From Conchocele bisecta (Eukaryota; Mollusca; Bivalvia; Lucinida; Thyasiridae): a stretch of DNA of 64,000 bases. The DNA lies in contig CM055271.1 of assembly GCA_029237695.1 (NCBI GenBank), positions 85,972,208 through 86,036,207 on the forward strand, given 5' to 3'. The stretch's first letter is position 1. Every line of letters starts with the position of its first letter. Shown here piece by piece: positions 31,441 to 43,695 of this stretch. The notes under the pieces are model-generated. The model saw only the letters and a program-made list of their open reading frames with translations, made no database searches and was not told the origin of the DNA. The position numbers and the translations under genes are program-made.

Positions 31441-32519
31441 TTAGCTCGCCTGCATGAAGTGCATAAGAGCTTATGGTATACCCCCGGCGTCGGCGGCGTC
31501 GGCATCGGCGTCGTCCACAAACTTAACGTTGGGTAAATGTCTTATAACTTCTGTTTCCTTTCATGGAACACCTTGTTATTTCATACATGCATTCCTCAGA
31601 TGACCCTCTATCATGCTGTAGCAAATCCATGATCCACCACCCAACCCTTACCCCAAGGTCAAGGTCACAAACTTAGCACATTCATAAACTTAACATGGGG
31701 TAAATTTCTTATAACATCTGTTTCCTTTCATGCAACGCCTTGATATTTCATACATGCTTTCCTTAGATGACCCTCTATCATGCTGTAGCAAATCCATGAC
31801 CCACCACCCAGCCCTTACCCCAAGGTCAAGGTCACAAACTTGGCACATTCATAAACTTAACGTTGGGTAAATGTCTTATAACTTCTGTTTCCTTTCATGG
31901 AACACCTTGTTATTATGCCCCCGCCACCGAATGGTGAGGGGAGCATATAGTGTTACCGGCGTCCGTACGTACGTCACGTACGTAACGTACGTACGTATGA
32001 AACCTTAACGCTCGGGTAAATGGCTTAGAATTTCTGTTTCCTTGCTCGGATCCGCTTGAAATTTCACACACGCATTGCTACAATGGTCCTCTACTGCCCT
32101 GTGACAAATCCACATTCGTCCCGCCCCCGCTAAGCCCAGGGTCAAGGTCACAGACTTGGTGCGTTCGACAGGCCACATTTCTAGTTTCATACATGCATTC
32201 CTCAGATGACCCTCTATCATGCTGTAGCAAATCCATGACCCACCACCTAGCCCTTACCACAAGGTCAAGGTCACAAACTTGGCACATTCATAAACTTAAC
32301 GTTGGGTACATGTCTTATAACTTCTGTTTCCTTTCATCGAACACCTTGTTATTTCATACATGCATTCCTCAGATGACCCTCTATCATGCTGTAGCAAATT
32401 CATGACCCACCACCTAGCCCTTACCACAAGGTCAAGGTCACAAACTTGGCACATTCATAAACTTAACGTTGGGTAAATGTCTTATAACTTTGCTTCCTTT
32501 CATGGAACACCTTGTTATT
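31441..32519. repeat. ~168-bp core array, 'ggaacaccttgttatttcat' subtype
   Basis: It starts with a hairpin-like head (agctcgcctgcatgaagtgc / ataagagctt) and a cggcgtcggcatcggcgtcg tract. Tandem cores follow, with acttaacgttgggtaaatg, ccttatca-type 'ttataacttctgtttccttt' and 'caaggtcaaggtcacaaact'. It shares its skeleton with the 35-42 kb cores. It contains a short element at 31,913-32,184. Confidence 0.8.
31913..32184 (+). mobile_element. Single-core Helitron/pearl-like element with empty site
   Basis: It begins TTATGCCCCCGCCACCGAAT and ends ...GACAGGCCACATTTCTAG. It has a gtacgtacgt tract and one ~165-bp core. Neighbouring array units read ttgttatttcatac without the insert, showing insertion with no target duplication. 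The 3' CTAG and an A/T (or T/T) target fit the CTRR end of Helitrons. This copy defines both ends of the family that dominates 35-42 kb. Confidence 0.7.
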
Positions 32520-33200
32520 GTATCCCCCGGACGTCGGGGGATACTATGGATTTGACAGCTGGCCGCGTCCGCCACAGACACTTCTTGTCCGGAGCATAAC
32601 TCGAACACCCTTTGGAATATTTTCATGAAACTTCACACATGCATAGACCACGACCCGAAGGTGTGTCGCGCACAAGAATGACAACTCTTGCGTAGCTAAT
32701 TTTTTAATTATCTCCCTTTTTTGTTTCTCGCACTTATTTCGTGTCCGGAGCATAACTCCACCACCCTTTGGAATATTTTCATGAAACTTCACACATGCAT
32801 AGACCACAACCCGAAGGTGTGTCGCGCACAAGAATGACAACTCTTGCATAGCTAATTTTTTAGTTATCTCCCTTTTGTGTTTCGCGCACTGATTGACCAT
32901 AACTCGACCACCCTTTGGAATATTTTTATGAAACTTCACACATTCAATTAGACCACGAACCGAAGGTGTGTTGTGCACAAGAATGACAACTCTTGCATAG
33001 CTAATTTTTTAGTTATCTCCCTTTTTTGTTTTTGCGCACTGATTTCCTGTCCGGAGCATAACTAGACCACCCTTTGGAATATTTTCATGAAACTTCACAC
33101 ATGCATAGACCACGACCCGGAGGTGTGTCACGCACAAGAATGACAACTCTTGCGTAGCTAATTTTTTAGTTATCTCCCTTTTTTGTTTTGTGCACTCTAC
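32520..33200. repeat. ~150-bp core array headed by a perfect palindrome
   Basis: The head tatcccccggacgtcgggggata (32,520-32,542) is a perfect palindrome. Four to five units follow, with cggagcataactcgaacacc, ctttggaatattttcatgaa, agaatgacaactcttgcgta and ttagttatctccctttt. Fragments of the same family lie at 33,830-33,900, 36,735-36,955 and 41,795-41,860. Confidence 0.8.
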
Positions 33201-33830
33201 AAACTAGACAATAATGCATGAAGACCCGTTTTCTCGTCTGCTCTGTACACCTTTTCTCGTGTGCTCTGTACACCTCACCTGTAGAGAGAACAATAGATAA
33301 TGGGAGAACCATTCACCTGTGCATGTGCTAGCATGTGCAAATGTCCAGTCTTGACCAGTCTTGACCAGTCTGACCACAAGTAATTTATACAGGTAAATTA
33401 CTACATTGGATATTACATTTCCGTAAACTGTGTTGAAAATATTGTGGCATTATGTGGACCTGTGCAGATATATGTAGATAAATATAGGACTATTAAACAA
33501 AAATTCTGGGCTCCAGTAGCAAGCTTTATTATTTTTAATTTTTAAACTTATTTTTCCATTTCTTTTTTCATTTTTTTTCTTCAAATTCTTTTTAAATTTT
33601 TGTCTAGTAGCATAAGGTCGTAATAAGGTTGTGCTATATACAGACTATTATCATATAATAAAACAATTATTGACTAGTGAGCCATAGAATATAATCTGAT
33701 ATTTCATGGCTCACTAGTCAATAATTGTATAATATGTTCGGGCCAGTGAAAATTGCTTTTGGGCCCAGGCTCGAGGTCAAGGCGGGAAAAGGCGAGGCAT
33801 TTGATTCTGCGGAATTCTTGTTTACTTATC
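33201..33830. other. Non-coding with a hairpin at 33,664-33,727
   Basis: The hairpin arms are caattattgactagtgagcc and ggctcactagtcaataattg. The remainder includes T-rich tracts (33,530-33,600). No gene seen. Confidence 0.6.
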
Positions 33831-33894
33831 TCCCTTTGTTGGTTCATGCTCTGATTTCGTATCCAGAGCATAACTCGAACACCCTTTGGAATAT

Positions 33895-35035
33895 TTTTAT
33901 GCCCCACCACGATAGTGGAGGGGGAATTTAGTGTTACCTTTGTCCGTCCGTCCGTCCGTCCGTCCGTCGTCCGTCCGTCCGCACACACGAATGGGTACTT
34001 GTAAGCGTACGGGGATCTTATTGGGTAGGGTTAGGATAGTGTTGGGTACTCTTGTTGGGTATTTTTATACAGTAAACACCCAACAAGTATTCATTCGTAG
34101 GAACGTGCGTCCCGTCCTCCCGTCCTCCCGTCCGTCCGTGCGTCCGTCACAAAACTTTAACACTCGGGTAAATGTCTCATAATTTCTTCATCCTTCGACC
34201 GATCTGCTTCATATTTCATATACACATTGCTCTGATGTTTCACGACCGCCCTGTGCCAAATCCACGTTCGTCCTGCCCCCCGCCAAGCCCAGGGTCAAGG
34301 TCACATACTTGGTGCTTCAAAAACTTTAACGCTCGGGTAAATATCTTATAATTTCTGTGTTCTTTCACGGTTCAGCTTCATATTCCATATACGCATTGCT
34401 CTAATGGTCCTCTACCGCCCTGTGCCAAATCCACGTTCGTCCTGCCCCCGCCAAGCCCAGGGTCAAGGTCACATACTTAGTGCTTCAAAAACTTTAATGC
34501 TCGGGTAAATATCTTATACTTTCCGTTTTATTTCATGGATCATCATCATATTTCATATACGCATTGCTCTAATGGTCCTCTATCGCCCTGTCCAAATCCA
34601 CGTTCGTCCTGCCCCGCCAATCCCAGGGTCAAGGTCACACATACTTGGTGCTTCAAAAACTTTAACGCTCAGGTAAATATCTTATAATTTTTCTTTCCAT
34701 TCACGGATCAACTTCATATTTCATATACGCGTTGCTCTAATGGTCCTCTACCGCCCTGTGCCAAATCCACGTTCGTCCCGCCCCCGCCAAGCCCAGGGTT
34801 AACATCACATACTTAGTGCTTCAAAAACTTTAACGCTCTGGTAAATATCTTATAATTTCTGTTTTCTTTCACGGATCAGCTTCATATTTCATATATGCAT
34901 TGCTCTAATGGTCCTCTACCGCCCTGTGCTAAATCCACGTTCTTCCTGCCCCCGCCAAGCCCAGGGTCAAGGTCACATACTTGGTGCTTCAAAAACTTTA
35001 ACCTCAGGTAAAAGAAAATTTTGACTTGGAATTTG
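33895..35035. repeat. ~163-bp core array with CCGT tract
   Basis: Head gccccaccacgatagtgg...ggggg, then a cgtccgtccgtccgtccgtc tract. Five to six tandem cores carry aactttaacgctcgggtaaa, catatacgcattgctctaat and aagcccagggtcaaggtcac. It is a diverged sister of the array to its right. Confidence 0.8.
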
Positions 35036-35042
35036 GCCTCAT

Positions 35043-36672
35043 TATGCCCCCGCCACCGAATGGTGAGCGGGGCGGGCATATAGTGTTACGTACGTACGAA
35101 ACCTTAACGCTCGGATCTGCTTCACATTTCACACACGCATTGCTCCAATGGTCCTCTACCGCCGTGTGACAAATCCACATTCGTCCCGCCCCCGCTAAGC
35201 CCAGGGTCAAGGTCACAGACTTGGTGCGTTCGAAACCTTAACGCTGGGTAAATGGCTTATAATTTCTGTTTCCTTTCTCGGATCTGCTTCACATTACACA
35301 CACGCATTGCTCCAATGGTCCTCTACCGCCCTGTGACAAATCCACATTCGTACCGCCCCTGCTAAGCCCATGGTCAAGGTCACAGACTTGGTGCGTTCGA
35401 AACCTTAACACTGGGTAAATGGCTTATAATTTCTGTTTCCTTGCTCGGATCTGCTTTACATTACACACACGCATTGCTCCACTGGTCCTCTACCGCCCTG
35501 TGACAAATCCACATTCGTCCCGCCTCCGCTAAGCCCAGGGTCAAGGTCACAGACTTGGTGCGTTCGAAACCTTAACGCTGGGTAAATGGCTTATAATTTC
35601 TGTTTCCTTGCTCGGATCTGCTTGAAATTTCACACACGCGTTGCTCCAATGGTCCTCTACCGCCCTGTGACAAATCCACATTCGTCCCGCCCCCGCTAAG
35701 CCCAGGGTCAAGGTCACAGACTTGGTTCGTTCGAAACCTTAACGCTGGGTAAATGGCTTATCATTTCTGTTTCCTTGCTCCGATCTGCTTCACATTTAAC
35801 ACACGCATTGCTCCAATGGTCCTCTGCCGCCCTGTGACAAATCCACATTCGTCCCGCCCCCGCTAAGCCCAGGGTCAAGGTCACAGACTTGGTGCGTTCG
35901 AAACCTTAACGCTGGGTAAATGGCTTATCATTTCTGTTTCCTTGCTCGGATCTGCTTCACATTTCACACACGCATTGCTCCAATGGTCCTCTGCCGCCCT
36001 GTGGCAAATCCACATTCGTCCCACCCCCGCTAAGCCCATGGTGAAGGTCACATACTTGGTGCGTTCGAAACCTTAACGCTTGGTAAATGCCTTATAATTT
36101 CTGTTTCCTTGCTCGGATCTGCTTCACATTTCACACACACATTGCTCCAATGGTCCTCTGCTACCCTGTGACAAATCCACATTCGTCCCGCCCCCGCTAA
36201 GCCCAGGATCGAGGTCACAGACTTGGTGCGTTCGAAACCTTAACGCTCGGGTAAATGGCTTACAATTTCTGTTTCCTTGCTCGGATCTGCTTCACATTTC
36301 ACACACGCATTGCTCCAATGGTCCTCTACCGCCCTGTGACAAATTCACATTCGTCCCGCCCCCGCTAAGCCCAGGGTCAAGGTCACAGACTTGGTGTATT
36401 CGAAAGCTTAACATTCAGTTAAATGGCTTATAATTTGTGTTTCCTTGCTCGGATCTGCTTCACATTTAACACACGCATTGCTCCAATGGTCCTCTACCGC
36501 CCTGTGACAAATCCACATTCGTCCCGCCCCCGCTAAGCCCAGGGTCAAGGTCACAGACTTTGTGCATTCAAAACCTTAACGCTCTGGTAAATGGCTTATA
36601 ATCAAATATGCCTCGTTTTCTTTGGCTGCCAGCGGGGGCATTCGTGTGCCGACAGGCCATATTTCTAGTTTA
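35043..36672. mobile_element. Pearl-like array element A
   Basis: Head ttatgcccccgccaccgaat, a short gtacgtac tract, then about nine ~167-bp cores (ccttaacgctgggtaaatgg, tctgtttccttgctcggatc, cacacacgcattgctccaat, cccagggtcaaggtcacaga). The tail is aatatgcctcgttttctttg ... gccgacaggcca-atttctag. A complete element from head to CTAG tail. Minus-strand ORFs of the type MTLTLGLAGAGRMWICH are core translations. Confidence 0.82.
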
Positions 36673-36956
36673 TTATCAAAGCGATATGTGGGACATCCGT
36701 GTTCTATGAACACATTTTCTAGTTTATTAAATTTCACACATGCATAGAAGACGACCCAAAGGTGTGTCGCACGTAAGAATGACAACTCTTGCGTCGTTGA
36801 TTTCTTAGTTATCTCCCTTTATTGTTTCGTGCACTGATTTCGTGTCCGGAGCATAACTCGAACACCCTTTGGAATAATTTCATGAAACTTAACACATGCA
36901 TAGACCACAACCCTAAAGGTGTGTCACGCAAGTATGACAACTCTTACATCACTATT

Positions 36957-37726
36957 TATGCCCCCGCCACCGAATGGTGAGGGGGGCATATAGTGTTACC
37001 GGTGTCCGTACGTACGTACGTACGTACGTCCCGAAACCTTAACGCTGGGTAAATGGCTTATAATTTCTGTTTCCTTGCTCGGATCTGCTTGACATTTCAC
37101 ACACGCATTGCTCCAATGGTCCTCTACCGCCCTGTGACAAATCCACATTCGTCCCGCCCCCGCTAAGCCCAGGGTCAAGGTCACAGACTTGGTGCGTTCG
37201 AAACCTTAACGCTGGGTAAAGTCTTATAATTTCGTTTCCTTGCTCGGGTCTGCTTCACATTGCACACACGCATTGCTCCAATGGTCCTCTACCGCCCTGT
37301 GACAAATCCACATTCGTCCCGCCCCCGCTAAGCTCAGGGTCAAGGTCACAGACTTGGTGCGTTCGAAACCTTAACGCTGGGTAAATGGCTTATAATTTCT
37401 GTTTCCTTGCTCGGATCTGCTTCACATTGCACACACGCATTGCTCCAATGGTCCTCTACCGCCCTGTGACAAATCCACATTCGTCCCGCCCCCGCTAAGC
37501 TCAGGCTCAAGGTCACAGACTTGGTGCGTTCGAAACCTTAACGCTGGGTAAATGGCTTATAATTTCTGTTTCCTTGCTCGGATCTGCTTCACATTGCACA
37601 CACGCATTGCTCCAATGGTCCTCTACCGCCCTGTGACAAATCCACATTCGTCCCGCCCCCGCTAAGCCCAGGGTCAAGGTCACAGACTTGGTGCTTTCGA
37701 AACCTTAACGCTGGGTAAATGGCTTA
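36957..37726. mobile_element. Pearl-like array, partial element B
   Basis: Head at 36,957, gtacgtacgtac tract, about four cores, then a new head at 37,727 without the usual tail. It was probably joined to the next copy by unequal exchange. Confidence 0.75.
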
Positions 37727-39656
37727 TTATGCCCCCGCCACCGAATGGTGAGGGGGGGCATATAGTGTTACCGGTGTACGTACGTACGTACGTACGTACG
37801 TACGTACGTACGTACGTACGTACGACCCGAAACCTTAACGCTGGGTAAATGGCTTATTATGCCCCCGCCACCGAATGGTGAGGGGGGCATATAGTGTTAC
37901 CGGCGTCCGTACGTGCGTGCGTCCGTACGTACGTACGTACGTACGTACGTACGTCCCGAAACCTTAACGCTGGGTAAATGGCTTATAATTTCTGTTTCCT
38001 TGCTCGGATCTGCTTCACATTTCACACACGCATTGCTCCAATGGTCCTCTACCGCCCTGTGACAAATCCACATTCGTCCCGCCCCCGCTAAGCCCAGGGT
38101 CAAGGTCACAGACTTGGTGCTTTCGAAACCTTAACGCTGGGTAAATGGCTTATAATTTCTGTTTCCTTGCTCGGATCTGCTTCACATTTCACACACGCAT
38201 TGCTCCAATGGTCCTCTACCGCCCTGTGACAAATCCACATTCGTCCCGCCCCCGCTAAGCCCAGGGTCAAGGTCACAGACTTTGTGCTTTCGAAACCTTA
38301 ACGCCGGGTAAATGGCTTATAATTTCTGTTTCCTTGCTCGGATCTGCTTCACATCTCACACACGCATTGCTCCAATGGTCCTCTACCGCCCTATGACAAA
38401 TCCACATTCGTCCCCGCCCCCGCTAAGCCCAGGGTCAAGGTCACAGACTTTGTGCTTTCGAAACCTTAACGCTGGGTAAATGGCTTATAATTTCTGTTTC
38501 CTTGCTCGGATCTGCTTCACATTTCACACACGCATTGCTCCAATGTCCTCTACCGCCCTGTGACAAATCAACATTCGTTCCGCCCCGCTAAGGACCAGGG
38601 TCAAGGTCACAGACTTGGTGCATTCGAAACCTTAACGCTGGGTAAATGGCTTATAATTTCTGTTTCCTTGCTCGGATCTGCTTCACATTGCACACACGCA
38701 TTGCTTCAATGGTCCTCTACCGCCCTGTGACAAATCCACATTCGTCCCGCCCCCGCTAAGCCCAGGGTCAAGGTCACAGACTTGGTGCGTTTGAAACCTT
38801 AACGCTGGGTAAATGGCTTATAATTTCTGTTTCCTTGCTCGGATCTGCTTCACATTGCACACACGCATTGCTCCAATGGTCCTCTACCGCCCTGTGACAA
38901 ATCCACATTCGTCCCGTCCCCGCTAAGCCCAGGGTCAAGGTCACAGACTTGGTGCGTTCGAAACCTTAACGCTGGGTAAATGGCTTATAATTTCTGTTTC
39001 CTTGCTCGGATCTGCTTCACATTTCACACACGCATTGCTCCAATGGTCCTCTACCGCCCTGTGACAAATCCACATTCGTCCCGCCCCCGCTAAGCCCAGG
39101 GTCAAGGTCACAGACTTGGTGCTTTCGAAACCTTAACGCTGGGTAAATGCATTATAATTTCTGTTTCCTTGCTCGGATCTGCTTCACATTTCACACACGC
39201 ATTGCTCCAATGGTCCTCTACCTCTCTGTGACAAATCCACATTCGTCCCGCGCCCGCTAAGCCCAGGGTCAAGGTCACAGACTTGGTGCTTTCGAAACCT
39301 TAACGCTGGGAGGTAAATGGCTTATAATTTCTGTTTCCTTGCTCGGATCTGCTTCACATTTCACACACGCATTGCTCCAGTGGTCCTCTACCGCCCTGTG
39401 ACAAATCCACATTCGTCCCGCCCCCGCTAAGCTCAGGGTCAAGGTCACAGACTTGGTGCGTTCGAAACCTTAACGCTGGGTAAATGGCTTATAATTTCTG
39501 TTTCCTTGCTCGGATCTGCTTCACATTGCACACACGCATTGCTCCAATGGTCCTCTACCGCCCTGTGACAAATCCACATTCGTCCGCCCCCGCTAAGCCC
39601 AGGGTCAAGGTCACAGACTTGGTGCTTTCGAAACCTTAACGCTGGGTAAATGGCTT
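37727..39656. repeat. Higher-order block 1: double head plus core array
   Basis: Two heads 130 bp apart (37,727 and 37,857), each followed by a long (acgt)n tract, then about ten cores. The same double-head arrangement starts again at 39,657, so a ~1.9-kb block has been duplicated. Private variants such as 'ccctatgacaaatccac' with 'gtccccgccccc' (about 38,390) recur in block 2 (about 40,955). Confidence 0.8.
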
Positions 39657-41791
39657 ATTATGCCCCCGCCACCGAATGGTGAGGGGGGGCATATAGTGTT
39701 ACCGGTGTACGTACGTACGTACGTACGTACGTCCCGAAACCTTAACGCTGGGTAAATGGCTTATTATGCCCCCGCCACCGAATGGTGAGGGGGGCATATA
39801 GTGTTACCGGCGTCCGTACGTACGTACGGACGTACGTACGTACGTACGTCCCGAAACCTTAACGCTGGGTAAATGGCTTATAATTTCTGTTTCCTTGCTC
39901 GGATCTGCTTCACATTTCACACACGCATTGCTCCAATGGTCCTCTACCGCCCTGTGACAAATCCACATTCGTTCCGCCCCCGCTAAGCCCAGGGTCAAGG
40001 TCAAAGACTTGGTGCGTTCGAAACCTTAACGCTGGGTAAATGGCTTATAATTTCGGTTTCCTTGCTCGGATCTGCTTCACATTGCACACACGCATTGCTC
40101 CAATGGGCCTCTACCGCCCTGTGACAAATCCACATTCGTCCCGCCCCCGCTAAGCCCAGGGTCAAGGTCACAGACTTGGTGCTTTCGAAACCTTAACGCC
40201 GAGTAAATGGCTTATAATTTCTGTTTCCTTGCTCGGATCTGCTTCACATCTCACACACGCATTGCTCCAATGGTCCTCTACCGCCCTGTGACAAATCCAC
40301 ATTCGTCCCGCCCCTGCTAAGCCCAGGGTCAAGGTCACAGACTTTGTGCTTTCGAAACCTTAACGCCGGGTAAATGGCTTATAATTTCTGTTTCCTTGCT
40401 CGGATCTGCTTCACATCTCACACACGCATTGCTCCAATGGTCCTCTACCGCCCTGTGACAAATCCACATTCGTCCCGCCCCCACTAAGCCCAGGGTCAAG
40501 GTCACAGACTTGGTGCGTTCGAAACCTTAACGCTGGGTAAATGGCTTATAATTTCTGTTTCCTTGCTCGGATCTGCTTCACATTTCACACACGCATTGCT
40601 CCAATGGTCCTCTACCGCCCTGTGACAAATCCACATTCGTCCCGCCCCCGCTAAGCCCAGGTTCAAGGTCACAGACTTGGTGCTTTCGAAACCTTAACGC
40701 TGGGTAAATGGCTTATAATTTCTGTTTCCTTGCTCGGATCTGCTTCACATTTCACACACGCATTGCTCCAATGGTCCTCTACCGCCCTGTGACAAATCCA
40801 CATTCGTCCCGCCCCCGCTAAGCCCAGGGTCAAGGTCACAGACTTTGTGCTTTCGAAACCTTAACGCCGGGTAAATGGCTTATAATTTCTGTTTCCTTGC
40901 TCGGATCTGCTTCACATCTCACACACGCATTGCTCCAATGGTCCTCTACCGCCCTATGACAAATCCACATTCGTCCCCGCCCCCGCTAAGCCCAGGGTCA
41001 AGGTCACAGACTTTGTGCTTTCGAAACCTTAACGCTGGGTAAATGGCTTATAATTTCTGTTTCCTTGCTCGGATCTGCTTCACATTTCACACACGCATTG
41101 CTCCAATGGTCCTCTACCGCCCTGTGACAAATCAACATTCGTTCCGCCCCCGCTAAGGCCAGGGTCAAGGTCACAGACTTGGTGCATTCGAAACCTTAAC
41201 GCTGGGTAAATGGCTTATAATTTCTGTTTCCTTGCTCGGATCTGCTTCACATTGCACACACGCATTGCTTCAATGGTCCTCTACCGCCCTGTGACAAATC
41301 CACATTCGTCCCGCCCCCGCTAAGCCCAGGGTCAAGGTCACAGACTTGGTGCGTTTGAAACCTTAACGCTGGGTAAATGGCTTATAATTCTGTTTCCTTG
41401 CTCGGATCTGCTTCACATTGCACACACACGCATTGCTCCAATGGTCCTCTACCGCCCTGTGACAAATCCACATTCGTCCCGTCCCCGCTAAGCCCAGGGT
41501 CAAGGTCACAGACTTGGTGCGTTCGAAACCTTAACGCTGGGTAAATGGCTTATAATTTCTGTTTCCTTGCTCGGATCTGCTTCACATTTCACACACGCAT
41601 TGCTCCAATGGTCCTCTACCACCCTGTGACAAATCCACATTTGTCCTGCCCACACTAAGCCCAGGGTCAAGGTCACAGACTTGGTGCGTTCGAAACCTTA
41701 ACGCTCGGGTAAATGACTTATAATCAAATATGCCTCGTTTTCTTTGGCTGCCAGCGGGGGCATTCGTGTGCCGACAGGCCACATTTCTAGT
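39657..41791. repeat. Higher-order block 2 ending in the element tail
   Basis: Heads at 39,657 and 39,765, then about eleven cores, ending in the tail gctgccagcgggggcattcg ... gccgacaggccacatttctag (about 41,724-41,790). It shares private core variants with block 1 (for example 'caaatcaacattcgttccg' at ~38,565 and ~41,130) but has extra units. Confidence 0.8.
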
Positions 41792-41860
41792 TTTTTAGTT
41801 ATCTCCCTTTGTTTTTTCCGACACTGATTTTGTCTCCGGAGCATAACTCGAACACCCTTT

Positions 41861-43067
41861 TTAGCTCACCTGAGCGAAGCTCATGTGAGCTATTGTTACC
41901 GCAATGTGTCCGTCGTCCGTTGTCGACCGTCGTCGTCCGTCGTCCGTGAACATTTTCAAACGTCTTCTCCTCGGTAACCATTGGGCCTATAGTCACCAAA
42001 CTTCATGGTCATGGTCCTTAGATAGGGGGATTACAACATTGTTAAAATGACGTCATTACGTAGTCCAAGATGGCCGCCGTCTAAAAATAACACAAATTCT
42101 TAAAAAATCTTCTTCTCAAGAACCGCCAACCGGATTTCGACAAAACTTGGTAGGAATGATCGATGTACATTGCTGTTTCAAAGTTGTTAAAATGGTGACC
42201 CCGGGGTCAAAAATAGGCGTGGCCCGTGGGGTCAATTGGGGTCAAATTTTATTTTGATTTTTGACTGAATATGGTCCATCGTCATATCAAATTGAAGGTA
42301 TCAATGAGATGATCACTCTGGTGCATTTTTTGTCGAAATCGGATTGTTATGTCATCCAAGATGGCCGCCGAAAGGTCAAAAGGTCGTTCTTTTATTAGAG
42401 ATTTCAAAATTCTTCTTCACATGAACCGCTTGGCCCATGGTAGCCAAACTTAAAAGTTATGGTCCATGGGTGAAGCCTTTTCAGATTTGTTAAAATGGAG
42501 GTCATCGCTAATCCAAGATGGCCGCCGTCTAAAAATAGCATAAATTCTTAAAAGATCTTCTTCTCATGAACCGCCAGCCGGATTTCGATTAAACTTGGTA
42601 GGAATGATCGATGTACAATGCTCTTTCAAAGTTGTGAAAATGGTGACCCCGGGGTCAAAAATGGGCATGGCCCGTGGGGTCAAATTGGGGTCAAATTTTA
42701 TTTTTGACCGAATATGCTCATGCCATATATCAAATTGAAGGTATCGATGAGGCGATTGCTCTGGTGCAATATTTGTCGGAATCGGATGATTATGTCATCC
42801 ATGATGGCCACCAAAAGGTCCATTTATTCAAGATTTTGAACGTCTTTTTCTCAGGAACCACATGGCCGATGCTGGCCAAACTTCATAGGAAGTTAAGATC
42901 CTTGGATGAAGCATTTTCAGATTTAGTAAAATGAGTCCTCGCTTAATCCAAGATGACCGCCATCTAAAAATAGCACACTTTTTTTAAAATACACGAACTC
43001 AATGTCACATTCTCCTCTGGTGTTCATGGAGTCAGGTGAGCGAATTAGGGCCATCATGGCCCTCTTG
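41861..43067 (+). mobile_element. Helitron/Helentron-like 'TTAGCTCACCTGAGC' element, copy 2
   Basis: Same ends as copy 1 (TTAGCTCACCTGAGCGAAGC ... ggccctcttg) with two rather than three internal ~450-bp units. It is inserted in a 'cataactcgaacaccctttgg' repeat after 'ccttt', again without target duplication. Related but diverged. Confidence 0.75.
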
Positions 43068-43307
43068 TTTATACCGGACTACTTTTGCATACACCCTGGG
43101 CGATCTCGCACCATTTGGTGTCTTCTAACCAATAAAACATTTATCCCATTATTTCTAGTACTTTGTTTGAACTTCGAAATTTAATTTAAAGTTTTAAAGA
43201 GCAGGGGGGGGGGGGGGGTGGGTTCTGCTCCTTCAGGCCGACAATGGCCGACAGTGTTACATCTGGACTCTGGACCGATTGGCATTCTGAAATTGTAGAA
43301 GCCCTGT
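43068..43307. other. Right subterminal part of the 12.3-kb block with a G15 run
   Basis: It includes an uninterrupted run of 15 G at about 43,204-43,218 and ends with the inverted terminus ...ctgaaattgtagaagccctg. No gene. Confidence 0.5.
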
Positions 43308-43695
43308 ACTTGAACATGTACATGTACTTGTACAGGTAATATATAGATTTTGTACTAAACCCATTTAAGTTTAAATTTTATTTATTTTACAACGATTACA
43401 AACAAGCGCGAGAGCACTTATACAAATGCTTTCGTTGGCACAGATGAAGGCGTAAGGGCTGTCATTAATGTGGGAGGAAACCGGAGAACCCGGATGAAAC
43501 CCACTTGTCCGATCTGGTGACCACCATACATACCATCTCACATACTGCCCCGGCCGAGGATCGAACCCGGGGCCGCATTGGTGAGATGCACGCTCGTTAC
43601 CGATTGCGCTAACCGGATAACACTAAACCCATTGACCCGGACTTAAATTACCTCAGCTGTTGATAGGCCGTTAAACCCCAACAAACAAACAAACA
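43308..43695 (+). mobile_element. CAAA-tailed retroposon copy 3, right half
   Basis: Continues the copy broken at 31,027: acttgaacatgtacatgtac ... tactaaacccatt [tRNA-SINE] gacccggacttaaattacc ... ggccgttaaaccccaacaaa. The CAAA tail ends at about 43,695, where the tandem array resumes. Confidence 0.8.
43366..43621 (-). mobile_element. tRNA-derived SINE with 12-bp TSD
   Basis: On the minus strand the head reads A box TTAGCGCAATCGG (43,600-43,612) and B box GGGTTCGATCC (43,558-43,568) at normal spacing. A near-palindromic body segment follows (gtgggaggaaaccggagaac on plus, 43,470-43,504), which I recall as widespread in animal SINEs. The 3' end is AT-rich. It is flanked by actaaacccatt on both sides (43,354-43,365 and 43,622-43,633). 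It sits inside the right half of the CAAA retroposon, so it is younger than that copy. Confidence 0.88.

Larger units (their letters stand above)
31028..43307. mobile_element. 12.3-kb TIR-bounded block inserted in a retroposon
   Basis: The left boundary CAGGGCTTCTAAAATTTTCA and right boundary CTGAAATTGTAGAAGCCCTG are imperfect inverted repeats, hAT-like in character (CAGGG...). They sit exactly where the retroposon copy is interrupted. A clean 8-bp duplication is not visible because the target is a repetitive gtacatgtac stretch. The block's interior is almost entirely tandem arrays and a Helitron-like element. No transposase ORF was found in it. Confidence 0.6.

Noticed and set aside
32005..41782. 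Recurrent minus-strand ORFs of the MTLTLGLAGAGRMWICH type
   Set aside because: The same peptide appears in every ~167-bp core unit. It is a frame through the tandem repeat, interrupted wherever a unit has an indel.
43204..43218. G-quadruplex regulatory element
   Set aside because: A plain G15 run inside repeat debris with no gene nearby. Homopolymer slippage is a sufficient explanation.
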